Below, piece by piece: positions 57,394 to 64,000 of a stretch of 64,000 bases of DNA. Positions within the stretch are counted from its first letter, which is position 1; the number at the start of each line of letters is the position of its first letter. The translations under genes and the position numbers were made by a program. Source of the stretch: Gammaproteobacteria bacterium (GTDB taxonomy: Bacteria > Pseudomonadota > Gammaproteobacteria > Steroidobacterales > Foliamicaceae). The DNA is taken from positions 1-64,000 of the forward strand of contig VXYS01000004.1 in the NCBI GenBank assembly GCA_009845905.1, in the 5' to 3' direction. A model generated the notes under the pieces. It had not been told where the DNA came from, did not search any database, and saw only the letters and a list, made by a program, of their open reading frames with translations.

Positions 57394-59793
57394 ATGCTGA
57401 AAAAAATCGGAATCGCACTCGTCGCCCTGCTGCTGGTGATTGTCCTGGCCGCAGCCGCGGGCATCGCCTGGCTCAGGCAGAGCAACCTCCCGGACCGTGA
57501 CCGGGACATCGGCGATGCAGCGGTCCTTGCGATGTTGGACGACAAGGTGCACGTGAAGAGGGACCGGCGGGGAGTCCCCTATATCTATGCCGAGACGCTG
57601 GCCGACGCCTTGCGCGTTCAGGGTTTCGTCACGTCACAGGACCGCCTGTCGCAAATGCTGCTGACCCGCGAGCTGATCAACGGCCGTCTGTCGGAGCAGA
57701 TCGGGGAGGTCGGCCTGCGCAGCGATACGCTGATCCGGGTCATGGGCTTAAGCCGCATGGGGTCCGTATGGGCGGCGCAACTTGAATCGCCCAGCCGCGA
57801 ACTGCACGAATGGTTCCTCGAGGGGGTCAACGCCTACATCGCGACGCAGGCCGACGAGTTCCCGCTGGCCGTAAGGCTTTCCGGAGAGCCGCCGGCGCCG
57901 TTCACGCTGGAAGATCTGACGACGCAATACCTGTTCCTTGCGTTCAACAGCACTGGAAACTGGCGCACGGAAGTTCTCAGTCAGGCGCTGGTCGATCACC
58001 TCGGCGCCACGAAGGCCGCGGAAATCTCGATGCTGACGGTCAACCCGGACGACGAGAGCGAGTGGGCATCGGACTACAGCCTGGCCGAGAACAGCATGCC
58101 TACCGGCGCACCGGCGAATTTCCCCGATCTACCCGAGCCGGCGGACGGCTCCAACAGTTGGGCGACGTCGGCCCGGCGGTCGGCGGGCGAAGCGCCGATC
58201 GTGGCCAACGACCCGCACATCGACGTGCGCCGCCTGCCGGGCATCTGGCATCCGGTGGGCCTGATCACTCCCGAATGGCGGGCGGTGGGCGCAGCTGGCG
58301 CGGGCCTGCCGGGACTGGGGGCAGGGCGCTCCAGCCACGTTGCCTGGGGCATAACCAACGCCTATTCCGACGTCGCCGACCTGTTCATCGAGCGGGATGA
58401 TCCGAACCGACCGGGACACTACCTGGAAGGGGAACAGTCCGTTCCGTACCGGATCGTGGAGGAAGTCATTCGCATACGCGACCGCAGTGCGCCGGGCGGC
58501 TACCGCGAGCATCCCTTGATAGTTCGCCATACGCGGCGCGGCCCGGTCATTTCCGATCACGGCCTGACCGGAAGCGACGGCCGCGTGTATTCGCTGCGCT
58601 GGAGCATGGCCGAGAATATCGGCACGCAGGTGGGAATCGAACGCGTGATGCTCGCGCGCGATACGTTCGAGGCCGGGGAAATTATCGGCCTGATCAACGC
58701 TCCGTACAACTACACGGTAGGGGATACGCAGGACAACATCGCGCACTACACCGCCGGTCACGTGCCGGTGCGGCGCCGGGGCGACGGTGCGCTACCGCTT
58801 GCCGTTGTGGACGCCGGAGACGACTGGCCGGCGTTCGTGCCCTTCGCCCGGGCGCCCACGTCCATCAACCCGCCGCGGGGATGGGTCGGCAACGCCAACC
58901 ATCGCACCGTAAGCGGTGATTTTGACGGGCACTGGACCAGCTACGTGGCCTCCTCCTGGCGCTACCGGCGGATGCAGGAACTGTTCGACGGCGACGGCGC
59001 GCTGTCGGATACCGACCACTGGTCGGCGATCAACGACACGCTCAATCCCATGGCCCGGGGCCTCGTTCCCGTCATGGTCGAGGCACTGGAAGGGCAACCC
59101 GAAACGCGGGCCGCCGCCGAGATGCTGGCCGGCTGGAATTTCCACGACGAGCCGGAACTGGCGGCGCCGGCCCTTTTCCAGGCAATGATGGCCAGCCTGG
59201 TCCGGCGGATTTTCGAGGACGAACTGGGCGAGACGCTGGCCCGGCAATACGCACGCGACATCTACTACTGGCAGGAGCGCGTGTACCGGATGCTCCTGGC
59301 GGGCGAGTGGGAGTGGTTCGACGACAAGCGCACCGAGGTCGTGGAGAGCCGCGACGATCTGCTTCGCGCCGCAGCGGGCGACGCCTGGTCCGAATTGCAA
59401 TCGCGACTGGGCGCCGACCCGGCCGCCTGGCGCTGGGGGGACCTGAGCCGGTTCCGGTTCAGCAACCCCTGGGTGCCCGGCGAACTGGCGGACCGGCTGC
59501 TGGGCGGTGGAGACTATCCCGGCCGCGGTTCCGGAGAAACGCTGGGCCGGGCGCGGTTTCCGGGATTCGGAGACTATGATCCACGGATCATCGATTCGCT
59601 CAGGTTCGTCGCCAACCTCGGCGATCCGGACAAGGTCCTGGCGGTCATACCCGGCGGCGTCAGTTCGCGCCTGTTCGATCCGCACCTGAACGACCAGCTT
59701 CCCGCATGGCTGTCCGGCGACATCGGCTACTGGTGGTTCTCGGACGCCGCCATCGCCGCCGACACGCAGCAGGAAATGACGTTCAGGCCGTGA
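57394..59793 (+). CDS. Penicillin-acylase-family N-terminal-nucleophile hydrolase, copy 2
   Basis: 799 residues from ATG 57394 with GAGAGGA upstream. Same layout as copy 1: anchor helix (LKKIGIALVALLLVIVLAAA), nucleophile Ser253 in DGSNSWATSAR after Gly252, and closely similar C-terminal blocks (DPDKVLAVIPGGVSSRLFDP). Clear tandem duplication with divergence in the substrate-binding half. The M14-lyase fusion starts by overlapping its stop (GTGA). Confidence 0.93.
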   Translation: MLKKIGIALVALLLVIVLAAAAGIAWLRQSNLPDRDRDIGDAAVLAMLDDKVHVKRDRRGVPYIYAETLADALRVQGFVTSQDRLSQMLLTRELINGRLSEQIGEVGLRSDTLIRVMGLSRMGSVWAAQLESPSRELHEWFLEGVNAYIATQADEFPLAVRLSGEPPAPFTLEDLTTQYLFLAFNSTGNWRTEVLSQALVDHLGATKAAEISMLTVNPDDESEWASDYSLAENSMPTGAPANFPDLPEPADGSNSWATSARRSAGEAPIVANDPHIDVRRLPGIWHPVGLITPEWRAVGAAGAGLPGLGAGRSSHVAWGITNAYSDVADLFIERDDPNRPGHYLEGEQSVPYRIVEEVIRIRDRSAPGGYREHPLIVRHTRRGPVISDHGLTGSDGRVYSLRWSMAENIGTQVGIERVMLARDTFEAGEIIGLINAPYNYTVGDTQDNIAHYTAGHVPVRRRGDGALPLAVVDAGDDWPAFVPFARAPTSINPPRGWVGNANHRTVSGDFDGHWTSYVASSWRYRRMQELFDGDGALSDTDHWSAINDTLNPMARGLVPVMVEALEGQPETRAAAEMLAGWNFHDEPELAAPALFQAMMASLVRRIFEDELGETLARQYARDIYYWQERVYRMLLAGEWEWFDDKRTEVVESRDDLLRAAAGDAWSELQSRLGADPAAWRWGDLSRFRFSNPWVPGELADRLLGGGDYPGRGSGETLGRARFPGFGDYDPRIIDSLRFVANLGDPDKVLAVIPGGVSSRLFDPHLNDQLPAWLSGDIGYWWFSDAAIAADTQQEMTFRP

Positions 59794-62432
59794 AGCGTCC
59801 TGCGTCACTCGCCGCGCTTATCGCCTGGCTGCTGGCTGCGGCGCCGCTCGCAATCGCTCAGGACGCCGCAGGCGGACTGTCCTGCGACACCGGCCTTTAC
59901 GAATTCAGCGCGGACCATGAAGGCGCGCGCGCCACCGCCTGCCGGGTCTTCAATCCGCGCGGCGTGATCCTGACCATCGAGCCTGAGGATCCGCCGCCGA
60001 TCAATCCCAGCCCCTGGTTCGGGTTCCACGTGCGCGCAAAGAACGCGAACGAGCAGGGGACCATCGTGGTCACGCTGCGCTACTCCACCAGCCGGCACCG
60101 CTACACGCCCAGGACCAGCGTTGACGGCCGGGAATGGACCCCGCTGCCGGAGCGCCAGTGGCTGGCCCACGAGGACGGCCGCGCGACCATGGAACTCCAA
60201 CCCGGCGCGGAGGGCTTGTTCGTTTCGGCGCAGGAGAACCTCGGACTGGACTTCTACGCGGAATGGCGCGACAACATGGCAGAGCGCTTCGACGGACTTG
60301 AGTGGCGCAGCATCGGCGAATCCCGGGGAGGCCGACCGATTTTCGCGGCCGAGACCGCTCCCGGCGCGCCCAGCTACCTGCTCTTCATCGGCCGTCAGCA
60401 CCCGCCGGAGATCCCGGGCGCCCTGATGTTCATTGCCTTTGCCGAACGACTGCTCGAGGACCGCTCAGGCGCCTGCGACGATCCGTCCTCGGCCAGGTGC
60501 GCGTTCTATTCCGGGCACAGCCTTGTATTCATTCCCAACCTCAATCCCGATGGCGTCGCGCTGGGCCACTGGCGGCACAACCTGGATGGGACCGACCTGA
60601 ACCGCGACTGGGGGACTTTCGAGCAGCCGGAAACGCGGGCTGTCCGGGATCTGCTCGACTCGCTGGAAGAGAGGGGAAGCGCTATCGCAGTCATGCTGGA
60701 CTTCCACTCGACCTGGAGAAACGTGTTCTATGTCCCCACCCTGAAGGACGCGACCCGCCCGCCGGCGTTCGACACACGCTGGCTCCGCCTTGCCCGAGCA
60801 AGCGGATCCGCCTACGCGTTTGAACGGGCGCCGCGATCCTCGGAGGACACGGCGATTGCCAAGAACTACTTCTATCGCCGTTTCGGCGTGCCGGCAATCA
60901 CGGTCGAGACGGGCGACGACACACCCCGGGACGAGATCGCTTCCACGGCCAGTGTCCTGGCCGATGGACTGGTCGAGGTCATGGGCGGCGGGAACGGCCC
61001 GCCGGGTCGGCGCCGCGGCGCGCTGTGCCCCGATTTCTTCTGCTATCTGGCCGAGGCGAACAAGGCATCGCTTGTCATGCTCCTGGAAGAGAGCCTGGTG
61101 GACCGCGGACAGGCAGAGAAAATCGCCGATGCGATGCTGCAATTGCATAGCGAGCAGGAGGCCCAAGGCGCAAGGCGACCAGCGAACTACCTTCCCTATG
61201 AGGAGCGCCTGATCGAACTGGCCGATAAGGAAGTGGCCAATCTTCATCTTGGGCGCTCGCGTCAGGACCTCCACGGCGTGGTGCGGCGAATGTTGATACG
61301 CGACCAGTGGCTGGCATTGGCGAACGGTGCGTTGCAAGCGCGCGCCGCACTGCTGCGCCTGGCGGAACAGGAGGCGACAACGCCGATTCCCGCCTACACG
61401 CATGGCGTTCAGGCGCAGCCCACCACGCTGGGGCGCTACCTGCTTGCATTCTCGGCCAGCCTGGAACGCGACCTGCAGCGATACCGCGAGGGTTACGTCC
61501 GCATGAACCGGAGCCCTCTGGGCGCTGCCGCGCTGGGGACTTCGGGTTTTGCCCTCGATCGCGAACGGCTTGCGGATCTGCTGGGCTTCGCCGCTTCGGT
61601 CGGGAACAGCTACGACGCCAACCTGGTTTCGTCCGGCGACCTGCGGCGGGAACTCGCCGGTATTCTGGCCCTGTCCGCCGTTCCCATCGGCCAGCTGGTC
61701 GAGAACCTGCACACCCAATACCACAATCCCGAGCCGTGGATCCTTCTGGACGAATCCTCCGTCGCCATCAGTACGATCATGCCGCAGAAGCGCAACCCGC
61801 GGCCGCTGGACCGGGTGCGCAGCCAGGCCAGCCGGGTACTGGGCGGCGCGCAGACGGAAATTCTTCTCGCGCACAACACCAATACCGGGATGCACGACTA
61901 TAGGGACATCGCGCCGATCATGGAACTGACGGACAAGGCAAGGCTGATGTACCAGCGCTACGAGCGGCTCATCGGCCTGCTTCTCATCGACCGTGAACGG
62001 GCGCTGGAGGAGTTGCGGCGTGGCTTCTCGACCATGACGGAGGTCGCCGACATGCTGGTCCGGGAAACCGGACTGCCTTTCCGTACCGCGCACCGCTTTG
62101 CTTCGGCCCTTGCCGACTACGGACGCGAGAACCGGCTGCCTCCCGAATCACTGAGCGACGAAGAGCTCAAGACGATCTATCGGGAGGCAATGGGCGGGCG
62201 CCTCCCCGTGTCCGTGGAGAAACTGCGAGGGGCGATGGATCCGGTCGCGATGCTAGCTGGACGCAAGGGTCAGGGCGGGCCGCAGGACGAAGAAGTCCGG
62301 CGGATGCTGAAAGCTCACCGGGAATCGCTCGAGCAGGACCGGGCCTGGCTGGGCCGCGCCAACGAGGACCTGCTGGCCGCGTCGCTGGAACTGCATCGGG
62401 CGTTCGCCGCGCTGGCGCCCACGAACGAGTAA
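59790..62432 (+). CDS. Exported fusion: M14 zinc carboxypeptidase-like domain + argininosuccinate-lyase-like domain
   Basis: 880 residues from GTG 59790, which overlaps the preceding stop. Signal peptide about 1-25 (RPASLAALIAWLLAAAPLAI). After a beta-rich N-terminal domain comes an M14 metallopeptidase with His204-x-x-Glu207 (GRQHPPE), His306 (LDFHSTW) and catalytic Glu373 (TVETGDD), plus NLNPDGV and DLNRDWG. From about residue 415 to the end it is an argininosuccinate-lyase-like protein of full length: HLGRSRQDLHG, YTHGVQAQPTTLG, GTSGFALDRERLADLLGF and the fumarase/lyase signature STIMPQKRNP with catalytic Ser at 661. The lyase is normally cytoplasmic, so an exported version linked to a peptidase is unexpected. 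Confidence 0.9.
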   Translation: MKRPASLAALIAWLLAAAPLAIAQDAAGGLSCDTGLYEFSADHEGARATACRVFNPRGVILTIEPEDPPPINPSPWFGFHVRAKNANEQGTIVVTLRYSTSRHRYTPRTSVDGREWTPLPERQWLAHEDGRATMELQPGAEGLFVSAQENLGLDFYAEWRDNMAERFDGLEWRSIGESRGGRPIFAAETAPGAPSYLLFIGRQHPPEIPGALMFIAFAERLLEDRSGACDDPSSARCAFYSGHSLVFIPNLNPDGVALGHWRHNLDGTDLNRDWGTFEQPETRAVRDLLDSLEERGSAIAVMLDFHSTWRNVFYVPTLKDATRPPAFDTRWLRLARASGSAYAFERAPRSSEDTAIAKNYFYRRFGVPAITVETGDDTPRDEIASTASVLADGLVEVMGGGNGPPGRRRGALCPDFFCYLAEANKASLVMLLEESLVDRGQAEKIADAMLQLHSEQEAQGARRPANYLPYEERLIELADKEVANLHLGRSRQDLHGVVRRMLIRDQWLALANGALQARAALLRLAEQEATTPIPAYTHGVQAQPTTLGRYLLAFSASLERDLQRYREGYVRMNRSPLGAAALGTSGFALDRERLADLLGFAASVGNSYDANLVSSGDLRRELAGILALSAVPIGQLVENLHTQYHNPEPWILLDESSVAISTIMPQKRNPRPLDRVRSQASRVLGGAQTEILLAHNTNTGMHDYRDIAPIMELTDKARLMYQRYERLIGLLLIDRERALEELRRGFSTMTEVADMLVRETGLPFRTAHRFASALADYGRENRLPPESLSDEELKTIYREAMGGRLPVSVEKLRGAMDPVAMLAGRKGQGGPQDEEVRRMLKAHRESLEQDRAWLGRANEDLLAASLELHRAFAALAPTNE

Positions 62433-62490
62433 TTTGGCCGCCAATCGGCAAACGGCTAGAATTCGCAGGCTTTTGTGGGGAGTAGGTCTC

Positions 62491-64000
62491 ATGCGGAAAC
62501 GCAAGAATTTCGCCGTTGCGGCGGCATTTTCAGTGTTCTTCGCCGGCAGCGCCGCCGTGCTGGCTCAGGACGCCGGGGAAGGTCCGGCGGAAGAACAGGA
62601 AATTGAAGAAATCGTCGTAACGGGCAGCCACATCAAGGGCGCCAACATCACCGGCGCATTGCCCGTGTCCGTGATCAGCTCCGAAGAGATCGAGGCCATG
62701 GGCGTCGATTCGGGCGACGAGTTGCTGCAGTTCATACCCGAGCAGGGACAGAATTTCTTCAGCGAAGCCGAGAACATCAGCGGCGGCGTGAACTCCGCCC
62801 GGGGAGACATCGGCGCCTTCAACCTGCGCAGCCTGGGCACGGGCAACACGCTGGTGCTGCTCAACGGGCGGCGGATGGTCAACGCCGCGAGCTACCAGAC
62901 CGAGGAGGTCGGCGGCAGCTTCGTGCCGGTCAACACGGTCAACTCCAACACCCTGCCGGTATACGGCGTGGACCGCGTCGAGATCCTCAAGGACGGCGCC
63001 TCGGCCCTGTACGGCGCCGATGCCGTGGCCGGCGTCGTCAATCACGTGCTCAGGACCGACCGGGAAGGCATACGGGTCTATGCCCGTTACGGCTGGTACG
63101 ACGAGCTGAGCCGCAAGACCAACCGCATTTCTCTTGAGTGGGGCGATTTCTTCAACCAGGGCCGCACGCACATCGGGATCACGGCGGATTACTACCTGCG
63201 CGACCGCGTCAGCGCCCACGAGGACGAGCGCTGGGCGGACGGCGATTTCCGCCGCCGGGTTCCGGAAGACTCCCCATGGGCCGGCGATACCCGGTTTCGC
63301 AATACCAGCGCCAACTCCCTGTATGGCCAGTACGACGTGCGCGTCAGTGCAAGCAGCGTCGGTTTGCGCAACACGTTGACCGACAGCGCCGGCGAATTCG
63401 AGACGTTTCCGGCCGGCCACGAGGACTGCGACTGGGACCTGGGCTACGGCACCTGCGGGGCCATCGACGGCAACGGTACTTACCGGTACAACCTAAACGC
63501 CACCCGCGACCTTTCTTCCGACCTCAAACGCGGCAACGTATTCGTGTTCATCAATCACGATTTCGGCAACGGCCTGGAGAGTTTCTCGGAACTGCATTAC
63601 TACGCCTCCGACACCCACATGTACCGCCATGCCTCGGCGCCGTTCAGCTCGGTCAAGCTGAGGGTGGGGCCGCAGAACTATTACAACCCCTTCGGTCCCT
63701 GCGGCTCACCCAACCGCCTTCCGGAATCCTTGATACCGCGCGTTCCCTGCGAAGGACTGGAACTCGAGATCGACAACTACCGGTTCGCGCAGGTGCCGCG
63801 GATCGTCGAGAACGATGGCAGCGTCGTGCGCCTGCTCCAGGGCCTGCGCGGCCAGGCCGGCCGTTGGGACTGGGAAGGCGCGGTGCTCTGGTCGCGCGCG
63901 GAGCGTGAGGACCTGACCCGCAACCGTGTTTCCAACTTGCTGATCGCGGAGGCCCTGTTCGACCCGACTCCCAACGCGTACAACCCCTTCAGCGGCGGTG
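62491..64000 (+). CDS. TonB-dependent outer-membrane receptor (3' end outside window)
   Basis: Open from ATG 62491 to the window end, 503 codons with no stop. Signal peptide (about 1-26, ending VLAQDAG), TonB box-like EIEEIVVTGSHIKG, plug with VNTVNSNTLPVYGVDRVEIL and LKDGASALYGADAVAGVVN, then the start of a beta-barrel. RBS GGGGAG lies 9 bp before the ATG. The SHIKG/NANTLP type of plug is frequent in receptors for peptides or complex organics. It lies 58 bp after the peptidase-lyase gene on the same strand. Confidence 0.95.
   Translation, partial: MRKRKNFAVAAAFSVFFAGSAAVLAQDAGEGPAEEQEIEEIVVTGSHIKGANITGALPVSVISSEEIEAMGVDSGDELLQFIPEQGQNFFSEAENISGGVNSARGDIGAFNLRSLGTGNTLVLLNGRRMVNAASYQTEEVGGSFVPVNTVNSNTLPVYGVDRVEILKDGASALYGADAVAGVVNHVLRTDREGIRVYARYGWYDELSRKTNRISLEWGDFFNQGRTHIGITADYYLRDRVSAHEDERWADGDFRRRVPEDSPWAGDTRFRNTSANSLYGQYDVRVSASSVGLRNTLTDSAGEFETFPAGHEDCDWDLGYGTCGAIDGNGTYRYNLNATRDLSSDLKRGNVFVFINHDFGNGLESFSELHYYASDTHMYRHASAPFSSVKLRVGPQNYYNPFGPCGSPNRLPESLIPRVPCEGLELEIDNYRFAQVPRIVENDGSVVRLLQGLRGQAGRWDWEGAVLWSRAEREDLTRNRVSNLLIAEALFDPTPNAYNPFSGG

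Overview
The window is GC-rich, densely coded DNA from a free-living or host-associated Gammaproteobacterium. The indications are a TonB/ExbD/TPR energising cluster, at least three TonB-dependent receptors of the large Caulobacter/Xanthomonas-like type, lhr, xerD, moaA, nadA, and many marine-type catabolic genes. No 16S rRNA is present, so placement below class is inference. I see no insertion sequence, prophage, CRISPR array or rRNA. There is one tRNA (Val-GAC).

Layout. 0-2.7 kb: end of a Ton system (two exbD, tonB, TPR protein). 2.7-6.5 kb: housekeeping (plsC-like, xerD, quinone oxidoreductase, moaA). 6.6-9 kb: putative porin, ammonium channel and a STAS protein. 9-13.9 kb: a leftward four-gene signalling operon (response regulator-phosphatase, RsbW-like kinase, periplasmic ligand-binding protein, histidine kinase) that faces the STAS gene, together forming a probable partner-switching circuit. 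14-16.1 kb: nadA and a divergent Nudix-type NAD regulator with a dyad over the nadA promoter. 16.2-22.2 kb: tRNA-Val, lhr, flavoprotein. 22.4-25.8 kb: an unrecognised exported protein and two DUF1838 proteins. 26-28.9 kb: acyl-CoA dehydrogenase and a MetB-type enzyme. 28.9-36.7 kb: a small polyuronate-utilisation locus (kduI, LacI regulator, hydratase, receptor, divergent beta-helix protein) with a LacI-type operator. 36.7-40.4 kb: an ABC exporter-like operon. 40.4-52.7 kb: a second receptor and a mosaic catabolic cluster of alpha/beta-hydrolases, SDRs, flavoproteins, an aldo/keto reductase and a phosphotransferase; its substrate is unknown. 52.9-64 kb: a TGS GTPase, then a rightward operon of an aspartate carbamoyltransferase, two Ntn-hydrolases and an exported M14 peptidase-argininosuccinate-lyase-like fusion, followed by a receptor that runs off the window.

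The most unusual signal is a set of five intergenic palindromic elements (4362-4480, 15081-15179, 16264-16376, 22232-22330, 52764-52861). All share a related 39-55 bp core, but each is enclosed by its own 25-32 bp near-perfect inverted repeat whose sequence differs from copy to copy. Conserved cores inside non-homologous yet self-complementary arms are not explained by ordinary REP, ERIC or terminator families known to me. They could be a mobile or structured-RNA family. Other notable points are the secreted M14-lyase fusion, two neighbouring alpha/beta-hydrolases with His in place of the nucleophilic Ser, and the receptor-linked partner-switching cassette.
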